A stretch of 64,000 nucleotides of DNA, taken from assembly GCF_001875655.1 (NCBI RefSeq), contig NZ_MKEQ01000001.1, forward strand, positions 186,001 through 250,000, written 5' to 3'. Shown in pieces: positions 51,490 to 61,598 of the stretch. This DNA comes from Enterobacter hormaechei ATCC 49162 (GTDB lineage Bacteria > Pseudomonadota > Gammaproteobacteria > Enterobacterales > Enterobacteriaceae). A model generated the notes under the pieces. It saw nothing but the letters and a program-made list of their open reading frames with translations, was not told where the DNA came from and did no database searches. The number at the start of each line of letters is the position of its first letter. Within the stretch, counting starts at the first letter, position 1. The position numbers and the translations under genes were made by a program.

Positions 51490-52410
51490 ATGTTGAAATT
51501 TATCCTGCGTCGCTGTCTTGAAGCGATTCCAACGTTATTTATTCTAATTACAATTTCCTTCTTCATGATGCGTCTTGCGCCGGGCAGTCCATTTACCGGT
51601 GAACGTACGCTTCCGCCAGAAGTTATGGCCAACATCGAAGCGAAATACCATTTAAACGATCCCATCACCACGCAGTACTTCAACTATCTGAAGCAGCTTG
51701 CACACGGTGATTTTGGGCCATCATTCAAATATAAAGATTATTCCGTTAACGACCTGGTGGCGTCCAGCTTCCCGGTATCGGCTAAATTAGGTGCTGCGGC
51801 ATTTATCCTGGCCGTTGTTCTCGGCGTCACCGCAGGCGTCATCGCCGCGTTAAAACAAAATACCAAATGGGATTACGCCGTAATGGGGGTCGCAATGACC
51901 GGGGTGGTTATCCCCAGCTTCGTTGTCGCGCCGTTGCTGGTGATGATATTTGCCATAACCCTGAAATGGCTGCCCGGGGGCGGCTGGAACGGCGGGGCGC
52001 TGAAGTTCATGATATTGCCGATGGTGGCATTATCTCTGGCGTACATCGCCAGCATCGCCCGTATTACCCGTGGTTCAATGATTGAAGTCCTGCACTCGAA
52101 CTTCATCCGTACTGCCCGTGCGAAAGGGCTGCCGATGCGCCGGATTATTTTCCGTCATGCGCTCAAGCCTGCACTGTTACCGGTGCTCTCCTATATGGGG
52201 CCAGCTTTCGTCGGCATTATTACGGGTTCCATGGTAATTGAAACCATTTATGGCCTGCCGGGTATTGGTCAGCTGTTTGTTAACGGGGCGCTTAACCGTG
52301 ACTACTCTCTGGTCCTGAGCCTGACGATCCTCGTGGGCGCGCTGACCATTCTGTTTAATGCCGTTGTCGATGTGCTGTATGCCGTTATCGATCCGAAAAT
52401 CCGTTACTAA
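51490..52410 (+). CDS. oppB: Oligopeptide transporter permease OppB
   Basis: Inner-membrane permease of 306 residues with six segments and the EAA loop region EVLHSNFIRTARAKGLPMRR. The N-terminal helix MLKFILRRCLEAIPTLFIL begins the DppB/OppB family. It pairs with OppC. Confidence 0.97.
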   Translation: MLKFILRRCLEAIPTLFILITISFFMMRLAPGSPFTGERTLPPEVMANIEAKYHLNDPITTQYFNYLKQLAHGDFGPSFKYKDYSVNDLVASSFPVSAKLGAAAFILAVVLGVTAGVIAALKQNTKWDYAVMGVAMTGVVIPSFVVAPLLVMIFAITLKWLPGGGWNGGALKFMILPMVALSLAYIASIARITRGSMIEVLHSNFIRTARAKGLPMRRIIFRHALKPALLPVLSYMGPAFVGIITGSMVIETIYGLPGIGQLFVNGALNRDYSLVLSLTILVGALTILFNAVVDVLYAVIDPKIRY

Positions 52411-52422
52411 CTGGAGCACGCC

Positions 52423-53331
52423 ATGATGTTGAGTAAGAAAAACAGCGAGGCGCTGGAAAACTTCAGTGAAAAGCTGGAGGTCGAAGGTCGTAGCCTTTGG
52501 CAGGACGCCCGCCGTCGTTTTATGCATAACCGTGCTGCCGTTGCCAGTCTGGTCGTGCTGGTGCTTATCGCGCTGTTCGTCACCCTGGCCCCGATGCTGT
52601 CTCAGTTCACCTATTTCGATACGGACTGGGGCATGATGTCCAGCGCGCCGGATATGGAATCCGGGCACTATTTCGGCACCGATTCCTCCGGCCGTGATTT
52701 GCTGGTGCGTGTGGCGATTGGTGGCCGTATCTCTCTGATGGTCGGCATCGCGGCGGCGCTGGTGGCGGTGATCGTCGGCACGCTTTACGGTTCGCTTTCC
52801 GGTTACCTCGGCGGCAAAGTGGACTCCGTGATGATGCGTCTGCTTGAAATCCTGAACTCGTTCCCGTTCATGTTCTTTGTCATTCTGCTGGTGACCTTCT
52901 TTGGTCAAAATATCCTGCTGATCTTCGTGGCGATCGGGATGGTGTCCTGGCTGGATATGGCGCGTATTGTGCGCGGCCAGACGCTGAGCCTCAAACGTAA
53001 GGAATTCATCGAAGCCGCACAGGTTGGTGGCGTCTCTACCGCCAATATTGTGGTGCGTCATATCGTTCCTAATGTGCTGGGCGTGGTGGTGGTATACGCC
53101 TCCCTGCTGGTGCCAAGTATGATCCTGTTCGAGTCTTTCCTGAGCTTCCTGGGATTAGGTACGCAAGAGCCGCTGAGTAGCTGGGGCGCTCTGTTAAGTG
53201 ATGGCGCAAACTCCATGGAAGTATCACCGTGGTTACTGCTGTATCCGGCGGGCTTCCTGGTCGTCACCCTGTTCTGTTTCAACTTTATCGGCGATGGCCT
53301 GCGTGATGCCCTCGACCCGAAAGACCGTTAA
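52423..53331 (+). CDS. oppC: Oligopeptide transporter permease OppC
   Basis: Inner-membrane permease of 302 residues, same length as E. coli. A cytosolic N-terminal tail of about 40 residues precedes six membrane segments; the EAA region is [15 protein letters not shown]. The motif [13 protein letters not shown] is typical of the family. It begins 12 bases after oppB. Confidence 0.97.
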   Translation: MMLSKKNSEALENFSEKLEVEGRSLWQDARRRFMHNRAAVASLVVLVLIALFVTLAPMLSQFTYFDTDWGMMSSAPDMESGHYFGTDSSGRDLLVRVAIGGRISLMVGIAAALVAVIVGTLYGSLSGYLGGKVDSVMMRLLEILNSFPFMFFVILLVTFFGQNILLIFVAIGMVSWLDMARIVRGQTLSLKRKEFIEAAQVGGVSTANIVVRHIVPNVLGVVVVYASLLVPSMILFESFLSFLGLGTQEPLSSWGALLSDGANSMEVSPWLLLYPAGFLVVTLFCFNFIGDGLRDALDPKDR

Positions 53332-53342
53332 GGAGCGCCGTC

Positions 53343-54356
53343 ATGACCATTATTGAAACGGCAACCGCGCCACAGGCGCAACAGCGGACCAGCGCACTGC
53401 TGGACGTAAAAGACCTCCGAGTGACGTTTAAGACCCCCGACGGTGATGTGACTGCCGTTAACGATCTCAATTTCGACCTGCGTGCCGGTGAAACGCTGGG
53501 CATTGTGGGCGAATCGGGATCCGGAAAATCCCAGACCGCCTTCGCGCTGATGGGCCTGCTGGCCTCAAACGGCGTCATCGGTGGTTCAGCGACGTTTAAC
53601 GGGAAAGAGATCCTGAATTTGCCGGAACATGAGCTGAACAAGCTGCGCGCCGAGCAGATCTCCATGATTTTCCAGGATCCGATGACGTCCCTGAACCCGT
53701 ATATGCGGGTGGGCGAACAGCTGATGGAAGTGCTGATGCTCCACAAGGGGCTGGGTAAAGCCGAAGCGTTTGAAGAGTCTGTCAAAATGCTGGATGCGGT
53801 GAAAATGCCTGAAGCGCGCAAGCGCATGCGCATGTATCCGCACGAGTTCTCCGGCGGTATGCGCCAGCGCGTCATGATCGCGATGGCATTGCTTTGCCGA
53901 CCAAAACTGCTCATCGCTGATGAACCGACCACTGCTCTGGACGTGACCGTTCAGGCGCAGATCATGACGCTGCTGAACGAGCTGAAGCGTGAGTTCAATA
54001 CCGCCATCATTATGATCACCCACGATTTAGGCGTCGTTGCCGGGATCTGCGACAAAGTGTTAGTCATGTATGCAGGCCGCACGATGGAATACGGTAATGC
54101 CCGCGATGTGTTCTACCAGCCAGCCCATCCGTACTCTATCGGGCTGCTGAATGCCGTTCCGCGTCTTGATGCGGAAGGGGAGTCGCTGCTGACGATCCCG
54201 GGCAACCCGCCAAACCTGCTGCGTCTGCCGCAAGGCTGTCCGTTCCAGCCGCGCTGTCCGCATGCGATGGAGATCTGTAACAGCGCACCGCCGCTGGAAG
54301 CGTTTGCCCCAGGCCGCCTGCGCGCCTGCTTTAAGCCGCTGGAGGAACTGGTATGA
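53343..54356 (+). CDS. oppD: Oligopeptide transporter ATP-binding protein OppD
   Basis: ATPase of 337 residues. Walker A is GESGSGKS, the signature is [16 protein letters not shown], and Walker B is [14 protein letters not shown]-terminal oligopeptide-transporter extension carries a cysteine cluster ([15 protein letters not shown]) that can bind an Fe-S cluster in this family. It overlaps oppF by four bases. Confidence 0.97.
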   Translation: MTIIETATAPQAQQRTSALLDVKDLRVTFKTPDGDVTAVNDLNFDLRAGETLGIVGESGSGKSQTAFALMGLLASNGVIGGSATFNGKEILNLPEHELNKLRAEQISMIFQDPMTSLNPYMRVGEQLMEVLMLHKGLGKAEAFEESVKMLDAVKMPEARKRMRMYPHEFSGGMRQRVMIAMALLCRPKLLIADEPTTALDVTVQAQIMTLLNELKREFNTAIIMITHDLGVVAGICDKVLVMYAGRTMEYGNARDVFYQPAHPYSIGLLNAVPRLDAEGESLLTIPGNPPNLLRLPQGCPFQPRCPHAMEICNSAPPLEAFAPGRLRACFKPLEELV

Positions 54357-55357
54357 ACGCAATCGACGAAAAAAGAAATGTGCTGCTCGAAATCGCTGAC
54401 CTGAAGGTCCATTTCGATATCAAAGACGGTAAACAGTGGTTCTGGCAGCCAGCCAAAACCCTGAAAGCGGTGGATGGCGTCACGCTGCGTCTGTACGAAG
54501 GGGAGACTCTGGGCGTGGTGGGCGAATCCGGCTGCGGCAAATCGACGTTTGCGCGAGCGATCATCGGCCTGGTGAAAGCCACCGACGGGAAAGTGGCCTG
54601 GCTTGGTAAAGATCTGCTGGGGATGAAGCCGGATGAATGGCGCGACGTGCGCAGTGATATCCAGATGATTTTCCAGGATCCGCTGGCGTCCCTGAACCCG
54701 CGTATGACCATTGGCGAAATCATTGCCGAGCCGCTGCGCACTTATCATCCGAAGATGCCGCGCCAGGAAGTTCGCGATCGGGTGAAAGCGATGATGCTGA
54801 AGGTGGGTCTGTTGCCTAACCTCATCAACCGCTACCCACATGAGTTTTCCGGCGGTCAGTGCCAGCGTATCGGTATCGCACGGGCGCTGATCCTTGAACC
54901 GAAACTGATTATCTGTGATGAGCCGGTTTCGGCGCTGGACGTTTCCATCCAGGCCCAGGTGGTTAACCTGCTACAGAAACTGCAACGGGAAATGGGGCTG
55001 TCGCTGATCTTCATCGCCCACGATCTGGCGGTGGTAAAACACATTTCAGACCGTGTGCTGGTCATGTACCTGGGCCACGCCGTGGAGCTGGGCACGTATG
55101 ATGAGGTGTACCACAATCCGCTGCACCCTTATACCAAAGCCCTGATGTCTGCGGTGCCCGTTCCGGATCCCGATCTGGAAAAAAATAAAACCATCCAGCT
55201 TCTGGAAGGTGAACTGCCATCCCCAATCAACCCGCCTTCAGGCTGCGTATTCCGTACGCGATGCCCAATAGCCGGGCCGGAATGTGCTAAAACACGGCCG
55301 GTTCTGGAGGGCAGTTTCCGACATGCGGTTTCCTGCCTGAAAGTAGACCCGTTATAA
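54353..55357 (+). CDS. oppF: Oligopeptide transporter ATP-binding protein OppF
   Basis: Second ATPase of 334 residues. Walker A is GESGCGKS, the signature [16 protein letters not shown], and Walker [13 protein letters not shown]. The same C-terminal cysteine region is present ([15 protein letters not shown]). It forms a heterodimer with OppD and ends the operon at a strong terminator. Confidence 0.97.
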   Translation: MNAIDEKRNVLLEIADLKVHFDIKDGKQWFWQPAKTLKAVDGVTLRLYEGETLGVVGESGCGKSTFARAIIGLVKATDGKVAWLGKDLLGMKPDEWRDVRSDIQMIFQDPLASLNPRMTIGEIIAEPLRTYHPKMPRQEVRDRVKAMMLKVGLLPNLINRYPHEFSGGQCQRIGIARALILEPKLIICDEPVSALDVSIQAQVVNLLQKLQREMGLSLIFIAHDLAVVKHISDRVLVMYLGHAVELGTYDEVYHNPLHPYTKALMSAVPVPDPDLEKNKTIQLLEGELPSPINPPSGCVFRTRCPIAGPECAKTRPVLEGSFRHAVSCLKVDPL

Positions 55358-55361
55358 TCTT

Positions 55362-55392
55362 AAGGGCTGACATGATGTCAGCCCTTATTTTT
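55362..55392 (+). terminator. Intrinsic terminator after oppF
   Basis: AAGGGCTGACA pairs with TGTCAGCCCTT around TGA, followed by ATTTTT. It lies ten bases ahead of the channel gene start, so the channel is either read through or has a promoter in oppF. Confidence 0.88.
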
Positions 55393-55402
55393 CGAGGTTA
55401 AT

Positions 55403-56239
55403 GTGTCGCGATTATTCACGTCGGCCCGTCAGCGGCTGTATCACCTTTTATTTGATCCTGAAACGGTTTCCGGTCGCCGCTTCGAAGGTCTGTGTGGTTT
55501 ATTTGCACTGATTAGCGTCATTATTATCTTTATCGAATCCGGCGCCGGAACGCAGTACCACATGACGTATGAGGAGTGGCACGTTTTCGTCTGGCTGGAA
55601 TTGGTTGTCACGCTGGTGTTTACCGCAGAATATGTACTGAGAGTCATTAGCTGGCCTAATCCGGCGAAATACGTTTTTAGCTTCTGGGGATTTATTGATT
55701 TAGCCACCATCCTGCCGCTGTATGTCATGTGGCTGTGGCCCGAGATTAGCCTGAATTATGTGTTTGCCTGGCGCGCAATGCGGGCGATTCGCGTGCTAAG
55801 AATTCTGAAACTGCTGCGCTTTATGCCGTCGCTACGGGTTTTTTGGGTCGCCATTGTCAGCGCCCGCCACCAGCTTATTCTCTTCTATTCGTTTATTGCT
55901 ATCGTGATGATCGTTTTTGGCACGCTGATGTATTTAATCGAAGGGCCGAAATACGGTTTTGCCACGCTTAATGCGTCTGTCTACTGGGCTATCGTTACGG
56001 TGACGACCGTGGGCTATGGCGACATTACCCCGCATACGCCGCTGGGACGGATTGTGGCATCGGTACTGATCCTGATTGGCTATTCGGTGATAGCGATACC
56101 GACCGGGCTAATTACCACCCATATGAGCAGCGCTTTTCAGAACAGCAAACAGCAACGTAAATGCCCGAAGTGTCAGCAGGGGAATCATGAACCCGGCGCG
56201 CGGTTTTGTCACCGCTGTGGAAATGCTTTATCGGATTAA
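55403..56239 (+). CDS. Six-segment voltage-gated-type potassium channel with C-terminal zinc ribbon
   Basis: A 278-residue inner-membrane Ion_trans-family protein. Segments S1-S6 lie at about 30-46, 60-80, 92-110, 120-141, 155-180 and 215-240. S4 carries the gating charges R124, R127, R130, R133, K136 and R139. The pore has the K+ filter TTVGYGD at 201-207. The C-terminus has C254, C257, C269 and C272 (KCPKC ... FCHRCG), a rubredoxin-like zinc ribbon. E. coli kch, from the same neighbourhood, instead has an RCK domain and no S4 of this kind. The start is GTG 55403 with CGAGG upstream. The substrate is inferred from the filter; gating is presumed to respond to voltage. Confidence 0.88.
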   Translation: MSRLFTSARQRLYHLLFDPETVSGRRFEGLCGLFALISVIIIFIESGAGTQYHMTYEEWHVFVWLELVVTLVFTAEYVLRVISWPNPAKYVFSFWGFIDLATILPLYVMWLWPEISLNYVFAWRAMRAIRVLRILKLLRFMPSLRVFWVAIVSARHQLILFYSFIAIVMIVFGTLMYLIEGPKYGFATLNASVYWAIVTVTTVGYGDITPHTPLGRIVASVLILIGYSVIAIPTGLITTHMSSAFQNSKQQRKCPKCQQGNHEPGARFCHRCGNALSD

Positions 56240-56241
56240 AT

Positions 56242-56269
56242 AAAAAAGGCTGCAATCGCAGCCTTTTTT
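56242..56269. terminator. Bidirectional terminator between the channel gene and yciU
   Basis: AAAAAGGCTGC and GCAGCCTTTTT pair around AATC, with A-runs and T-runs on the two sides. Confidence 0.88.
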
Positions 56270-56270
56270 A

Positions 56271-56612
<342 letters not shown>

Positions 56613-56633
56613 TTAAACATCGTTGGGCACGTT

Positions 56634-58094
56634 TTACAGCAACGGACTAAAGAAGTAAAACAGTCGTTCGGCAATTCGCTGCCACAGCGGACGTTTCGCC
56701 CACAGTCTGGCGTCCAGCAGGCGTGAGCGGGAGATATAATCGTCCTGCACCGCCGCCAGATCGCCGCCGAACCCGGCGTCATCAATGACCAGCGTAATTT
56801 CAAAATTCAGCCATAAACTGCGCATATCAAGGTTGACGGTACCCACCAGGCTCAGCTCGCCGTCCACCAGCACGCTCTTGGTGTGTAACAACCCGCCTTC
56901 GAACTGATAGATTTTAACCCCTGCGGCCAGCAGTTCACTAAAGAACGCGCGGCTTGCCCAGCCGACCAGCAGCGAATCGTTCTTGCGCGGCATAATAATG
57001 CTCACATCAACCCCGCGCTGCGCCGCAGTACAGATGGCATGCAGAAGGTCGTCGCTGGGAACGAAATAGGGCGTGGTCATGATCAGATATTCCCGCGCGG
57101 AGTACGCGGCGGTCAGCAGTGCCTGATGGATCAGATCTTCCGGGAAGCCAGGACCAGAGGCGATGGTGTGGATGGTGTGCCCACTGGCTTCTTCAAACGG
57201 CATGATATTGCCGTCCGGCGGCGGGGGCAGAATACGTTTACCGGTTTCAATTTCCCAGTCGCAGGAATAGACGATGCCCATTGAGGTTGCGATCGGTCCT
57301 TCCATACGTGCCATCAGATCGATCCATTGCCCCACGCCGGAATCCTGCTTGAAGAAGCGAGGATCAACCATATTCATGCTGCCGGTGTAGGCGATATAGT
57401 TATCGATCAGGACCATTTTACGGTGCTGGCGGAGTTCCATGCGGCGCAGAAAGACGCGGAAAAGATTCACTTTCAGCGCCTCGACCACCTCAATACCGGC
57501 GTTGCGCATCATGCCTGCCCACGGGCTACGGAAAAAGGCCACGCTGCCCGCGGAATCCAGCATCAGGCGACAGTGGATACCGCGACGTGCAGCGGCCATC
57601 AGCGATTCGGCGACCTGGTCCGCCATGCCGCCCGGCTGCCAGATATAAAACACCATCTCAATATTATGCCGGGCGAGCTGAATGTCACGGATCAGCGCCT
57701 GCATCACATCATCGGAAGAGGTCATCAGTTGCAGCTGATTGCCTTTTACCCCAGCAATACCCTGGCGGCGTTCGCACAGCTTGAACAGGGAGGCGGCCAC
57801 GCTGCTGTTCTCTTCGGCGAAGATATGCTTGCAGGCTTTGAGATCGGCAAGCCATTTCGCCGTAGAAGGCCACATGGCGCGGGCACGTTCGGCCCGGCGT
57901 TTACCCAGATGAAGTTCACCGAAAGAGAGATAGGCGATGATGCCCACCAGCGGCAGAATGTAGATAATCAGAAGCCAGGCCATGGCGGAAGGGACCGCTC
58001 TGCGTTTCATCAGAATGCGTAACGTCACCCCGGCAATTAACAGCCAGTACCCTAAAATGACCAGCCAACTCACCACGGTGTAGAAGGTTGTCAT
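56634..58094 (-). CDS. clsA: Cardiolipin synthase A
   Basis: Joins two phosphatidylglycerol molecules to cardiolipin and glycerol in the inner membrane. It has 486 residues from ATG 58094, the E. coli length; the open frame runs 15 codons further upstream without similarity. Two N-terminal membrane helices precede two phospholipase-D HKD motifs, in [11 protein letters not shown] and [13 protein letters not shown], each followed by a GS/GT-x-N motif. Confidence 0.97.
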   Translation of the reverse strand: MTTFYTVVSWLVILGYWLLIAGVTLRILMKRRAVPSAMAWLLIIYILPLVGIIAYLSFGELHLGKRRAERARAMWPSTAKWLADLKACKHIFAEENSSVAASLFKLCERRQGIAGVKGNQLQLMTSSDDVMQALIRDIQLARHNIEMVFYIWQPGGMADQVAESLMAAARRGIHCRLMLDSAGSVAFFRSPWAGMMRNAGIEVVEALKVNLFRVFLRRMELRQHRKMVLIDNYIAYTGSMNMVDPRFFKQDSGVGQWIDLMARMEGPIATSMGIVYSCDWEIETGKRILPPPPDGNIMPFEEASGHTIHTIASGPGFPEDLIHQALLTAAYSAREYLIMTTPYFVPSDDLLHAICTAAQRGVDVSIIMPRKNDSLLVGWASRAFFSELLAAGVKIYQFEGGLLHTKSVLVDGELSLVGTVNLDMRSLWLNFEITLVIDDAGFGGDLAAVQDDYISRSRLLDARLWAKRPLWQRIAERLFYFFSPLL

Positions 58095-58237
58095 AAATAA
58101 AAAATCCTTTTGAAAGCGTATTGTTATGAGTTTACGCATCAGGATTCATCTGGCAAATAAAAACGGCAGATAAAAGCGCTGGTTTGCCGCCTGCTTAGGC
58201 ATATAATGGCATCTCTGTTAGAGAAAGAGTTGTAGAC

Positions 58238-58411
58238 ATGAAGCGCAGTAGAACTGAAGTTGGGCGCTGGCGCATGTTGCGACAGGTGAGTCGTCGTAAG
58301 GCTCGTTGGCTGGAGGCACAATCCCGCCGCAATATGCGTATCCACGCCATCAGAAAATGTGGCCTGAACAGACACCGTAACGCGCTGTTGTTCGCGGTCC
58401 AGGACATCTGA
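58238..58411 (+). CDS. yciY: YciY, small basic protein
   Basis: A 57-residue, strongly basic protein starting MKRSRTEVGRWRM and rich in Arg (RRKARWLEAQSRRNMRIH). It has the same length and pattern as E. coli YciY, which lies at the same place, divergent from clsA. Function unknown. A TATAAT hexamer at 58202-58207 is a likely -10. A hairpin without a U-run (GGGCACC-GTAAA-GGTGCCC) follows at about 58422. Confidence 0.85.
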   Translation: MKRSRTEVGRWRMLRQVSRRKARWLEAQSRRNMRIHAIRKCGLNRHRNALLFAVQDI

Positions 58412-58668
58412 AAAGCATGAGGGGCACCGTAAAGGTGCCCATTAAACATCCAGACTATCAATTTTTGCAGTCTCCTCCCATCTGCTTCCACGGTATACTA
58501 AGTCCCCCTAACGTCATGATATTAAAAGACGAATCCTTATCTCTGCATTTTTATCGTACCTATGGCGCTCGATGCGCTCAGGGAAGACTCAGGACTTTCG
58601 TCAGTTTCCTCATTGGCAAATTATGTTTTCGCATGGGGAAGACAATGGCTTTATTAAAGGAAAAAAGG

Positions 58669-59079
58669 ATGAACGTAAAATTGATAGCAGCACTCTTCGG
58701 GATTGCGATATTAAGCGGTTGTGCCAGCAGCAAAACCTCACCTGAACGGCACGCATTTTATTTCGTGTCGCATCAGTCCAGCTTTACTGGCGGCAATTAC
58801 ACCTCCAGCGTGCAGAAAAATTATCAGCTGAACGTGGCGCAGTTCCGCGAGCTTTATGCCCGGGGGAAAGCTGACCGCGCGGAAGGGCGGACTCAGGCTG
58901 AAGCCAGTGAATATGCGCAAAGCATTCGCGATCAGCTGAAAGAAAATGCGAAGTCGCAGGAATTGTTTGCAGGCAATGCGAAGGATAAATGGTCTTCGGA
59001 TATGGACAGTAAAGATGCCATATTATTTGGTAACGAACTGGCCGCGACTTATCTTGATGGCTATAACGGCGTACAATAG
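58669..59079 (+). CDS. Small lipoprotein, possibly Exc2 family
   Basis: A 136-residue predicted lipoprotein. The signal peptide MNVKLIAALFGIAILSGC ends in a lipobox with Cys18; the residue after it is Ala, which favours outer-membrane sorting. The mature part is polar and helical (REKYARGKADRAEG-like segments, QSIRDQLKENAKSQ) with no membrane segment. The start is ATG 58669, seven bases after AAGGA; an ATG at 58645 in frame is possible. It resembles proteins annotated as Exc2-family lipoproteins, named after a ColE1 entry-exclusion protein, but I hold that only loosely. It is absent from this place in E. coli. Confidence 0.7.
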   Translation: MNVKLIAALFGIAILSGCASSKTSPERHAFYFVSHQSSFTGGNYTSSVQKNYQLNVAQFRELYARGKADRAEGRTQAEASEYAQSIRDQLKENAKSQELFAGNAKDKWSSDMDSKDAILFGNELAATYLDGYNGVQ

Positions 59080-59146
59080 CGCAACTGATTTAGGGGATAC
59101 CGTAATTACCGGTATCCCCGCTGTTTTTAAGCTAAAGGAGTAAGAC

Positions 59147-59782
59147 GTGTTTGCGGAGTTTGGTGTACTGAATTTCTGGACCTATGTTGTCGGCGCATTC
59201 TTTATTGTGCTGGTTCCAGGACCGAACACCTTGTTTGTGCTGAAAACAGGGATTGGCCACGGCGTTAAAAAAGGCTATCTGGCAGCCACCGGTGTGTTTA
59301 TTGGTGACGCCGTGCTGATGTTTCTGGCCTGGGCGGGCGTCGCTGCGTTGATTCAGACCACGCCGGTTTTATTTAATATTGTCCGCTACCTGGGCGCGTT
59401 TTATCTGCTGTGGCTCGGCGGAAAAATGCTCTGGTCCGTTATGACGCGTCAAAAAAATGCGCACGAAAGTAGCGCCGAACCGGCAAGCGCGATCCTTAAA
59501 CGTTCGCTGGTGCTGAGCCTGACGAACCCGAAAGCGATTCTCTTTTACGTGTCGTTTTTCGTACAGTTCATTGATGTTAATGCGAAGAATACCGGCACAT
59601 CGTTCCTGATCCTCGCCACAACGCTTGAGCTGATCAGCTTCATGTACATGAGCTTCCTGATTTTCTCTGGCGCGTTTGTTACGCGTTACCTGAAAACCAA
59701 AAAGAAACTGGCGAAGCTGGGGAACGGGCTGATAGGTCTGCTGTTTGTCGGATTTGCGGCGAGGCTGGCGTCGCTACACTGA
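59147..59782 (+). CDS. leuE: LeuE-like amino-acid exporter (LysE/RhtB family)
   Basis: A 211-residue inner-membrane exporter with six hydrophobic segments. The family motif [21 protein letters not shown] lies near the N-terminus; [19 protein letters not shown] is the second signature. It matches E. coli LeuE (212 residues) along its length, so leucine export is likely. In E. coli leuE is elsewhere on the chromosome. The start is GTG 59147 after AAAGGAG. Confidence 0.88.
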   Translation: MFAEFGVLNFWTYVVGAFFIVLVPGPNTLFVLKTGIGHGVKKGYLAATGVFIGDAVLMFLAWAGVAALIQTTPVLFNIVRYLGAFYLLWLGGKMLWSVMTRQKNAHESSAEPASAILKRSLVLSLTNPKAILFYVSFFVQFIDVNAKNTGTSFLILATTLELISFMYMSFLIFSGAFVTRYLKTKKKLAKLGNGLIGLLFVGFAARLASLH

Positions 59783-59788
59783 ATGAAG

Positions 59789-59812
59789 AAAAGGCTCCTG
59801 AGGGAGCCTTTT
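59789..59812. terminator. Terminator between leuE and yciI
   Basis: AAAAGGCTCC pairs with GGAGCCTTTT around TGAG; usable from both converging genes. Confidence 0.85.
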
Positions 59813-59816
59813 CGTT

Positions 59817-60113
59817 TCAGAACACTTTTTTATACGGGCGAACCGTGACTTTCTCGTACACGCCAGCTGCGACGTACGGGTCTGCTTCTGCCCAGGCCTG
59901 CGCGGCTTCCAGAGATTCAAACTCGGCAATTACCGTGGAGCCGGTAAAACCCGCCGCGCCCGGATCGTTGCTGTCAACGGCAGGCATCGGACCTGCGGTC
60001 AGCAACCGGCCTTCATCCTGTAGCAACTGTAGGCGCGCCAGATGGGCAGGGCGAACGGAAAGACGTTTTTCAAGAGAATCAGGTACATCTTCAGCGTAAA
60101 TCACGTAAAGCAC
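59817..60113 (-). CDS. yciI: YciI family protein
   Basis: A 98-residue ferredoxin-like-fold protein, same length as E. coli YciI. It keeps the conserved His (RPAHLARLQ) and Asp of the putative active site ([14 protein letters not shown]). Function unknown. It is divergent from tonB. Confidence 0.95.
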   Translation of the reverse strand: MLYVIYAEDVPDSLEKRLSVRPAHLARLQLLQDEGRLLTAGPMPAVDSNDPGAAGFTGSTVIAEFESLEAAQAWAEADPYVAAGVYEKVTVRPYKKVF

Positions 60114-60268
60114 GGCAAAGCTCCTTAAGCGGTAAAAGTGACAATTACGTTATGTGAAAGCACAAATGACTGCAATGTAAAGATAATCACAATGTTAAAA
60201 CCCTGATCTGGATGCCCCTTTTTTGCCCTCTTGTACGCTTAAATTGCGCCAGAACAAAGTGTCTTATT

Positions 60269-60287
60269 GAATATGATTGCTATTTGC
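60269..60287. promoter_or_regulatory. Candidate Fur box of tonB
   Basis: GAATATGATTGCTATTTGC matches the 19-bp Fur consensus at 11 positions. It lies about 50-65 bp upstream of the tonB start at the place of the known E. coli site, with nearly the same sequence. Confidence 0.6.
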
Positions 60288-60334
60288 ATTTAAAATCGAG
60301 GTTCGGTTTTTTAACGTTGATGATTATGACTTCG

Positions 60335-61063
60335 ATGACCCTTGATTTACCTCGCCGCTTTCCATGGCCGACGCTGCTTTCCGTCGTTATTCACGGTGCT
60401 GTCGTGGCGGGTCTACTCTATACCTCGGTTCATCAGGTTATTGAAATGCCAGCGCCAGCGCAGCCAATTTCTGTGACCATGGTATCGCCTGCGGATCTTG
60501 AGCCGCCACAGGTTGCGCCGCCACCGCCACAGCCCGTTGTTGAACCCGAGCCGGAACCCGAGCCGATTCCTGAACCGCCAAAAGAAGCGCCGGTGGTGAT
60601 CCACAAGCCAGAGCCGAAACCGAAGCCGAAGCCGAAGCCAAAACCCAAGCCGGTCAAAAAGGTGGAAGAGCGCCCGAAACGTGAAGTGCGGCCGGTTGAG
60701 CCACGCGCCACGCAGCCGGTTGAAAACACCGCCCCGTCGCGTCCGCTGATGAATAACACCACGACCGCGACAAAACCGACGGTAACGGCGCCAGCAGGCC
60801 CGCGTGCACTGAGCCGAAACCAGCCGCAGTACCCGGCGCGTGCTCAGGCGTTACGTATTGAAGGGCGTGTACGGGTGAAATTTGACGTTACCGCTGATGG
60901 ACGTGTGGATAATGTGGAAATTCTGTCCGCACAGCCCGCGAATATGTTTGAGCGTGAAGTCAAATCGGCCATGCGCAGGTGGCGCTATGAAGCCGGTAAA
61001 CCCGGCAATGGGTTGATTGTGAACATTGTCTTCCGCCTGAACGGCGGGGCACAGATGGAATAA
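60335..61063 (+). CDS. tonB: TonB energy-transducing protein
   Basis: Couples the inner-membrane proton motive force (ExbB-ExbD) to outer-membrane receptors for siderophores and B12. From ATG 60335 it has 242 residues. The N-terminal anchor (about 10-32) contains the family SxxxH motif as SVVIH. It is followed by a periplasm-spanning Pro-rich region with Glu-Pro repeats and then a Lys-Pro run of seven or more units, longer than in E. coli. The C-terminal domain ends in [13 protein letters not shown]. In-frame ATGs at 60320 and 60326 are alternative starts. The receptor at 61599 would be a client. Confidence 0.96.
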   Translation: MTLDLPRRFPWPTLLSVVIHGAVVAGLLYTSVHQVIEMPAPAQPISVTMVSPADLEPPQVAPPPPQPVVEPEPEPEPIPEPPKEAPVVIHKPEPKPKPKPKPKPKPVKKVEERPKREVRPVEPRATQPVENTAPSRPLMNNTTTATKPTVTAPAGPRALSRNQPQYPARAQALRIEGRVRVKFDVTADGRVDNVEILSAQPANMFEREVKSAMRRWRYEAGKPGNGLIVNIVFRLNGGAQME

Positions 61064-61064
61064 A

Positions 61065-61092
61065 AGAAGCCTCCGCAAGGAGGCTTCTTTTT
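61065..61092. terminator. Bidirectional terminator between tonB and yciA
   Basis: AGAAGCCTCC and GGAGGCTTCT pair around GCAA, with T-runs and A-runs at the ends. Confidence 0.92.
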
Positions 61093-61104
61093 ATTACCTG
61101 AGGA

Positions 61105-61500
61105 TCAGTCCCGTGGGAGCTGACGAGGCTTACCGTCGCTATCCACCGCGACATAGATGAATAATGCCTCCGTCGCCTTATAGCGCTGACCAATCGGTTC
61201 AGAAGAGACTTTTTTCACCCACACCTCAATGTTGATGGAGACAGACGTATTGCCGCGTTTTACGCAGCGTGCGTAACAGCACACCACGTCCCCCACCGCG
61301 ACAGGGCGCAGGAAGGTCATGCCATCAACCCGGACGGTTACCACGCGCCCATGCGCAATCTCTTTGGCCAGGATTGCACCGCCCATATCCATTTGCGACA
61401 TCAACCAGCCGCCAAAAATATCGCCATTGGCATTCGTATCCGCAGGCATTGCCAGTGTGCGTAAAACCAGTTCGCCCTGAGGGGCGTCATTTGTTGTCAT
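61105..61500 (-). CDS. yciA: YciA acyl-CoA thioesterase
   Basis: Hot-dog-fold thioesterase of 131 residues hydrolysing a broad set of acyl-CoAs. The motif MPADTNANGDIFGGWLMSQMD contains the catalytic Asp and the family helix; AVGDVVCCYARC follows. E. coli YciA has 132 residues. It lies between tonB and the receptor gene. Confidence 0.95.
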   Translation of the reverse strand: MTTNDAPQGELVLRTLAMPADTNANGDIFGGWLMSQMDMGGAILAKEIAHGRVVTVRVDGMTFLRPVAVGDVVCCYARCVKRGNTSVSINIEVWVKKVSSEPIGQRYKATEALFIYVAVDSDGKPRQLPRD

Positions 61501-61598
61501 TGTTTTTAAACTCGTAACTGAAGACTTCAGGCGGGATGCTACTATGATTTCTGGCTGGAGAGAATAGGGTTAGCGCCCGCAGAGCAGGCGCCAGCGGG

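Noticed and set aside
55403..56239. Calling this gene kch because of its position near clsA and yciI
   Set aside because: Kch has an RCK regulatory domain and is about 140 residues longer. This protein has a classical S4 and a zinc ribbon, so it is a different channel.
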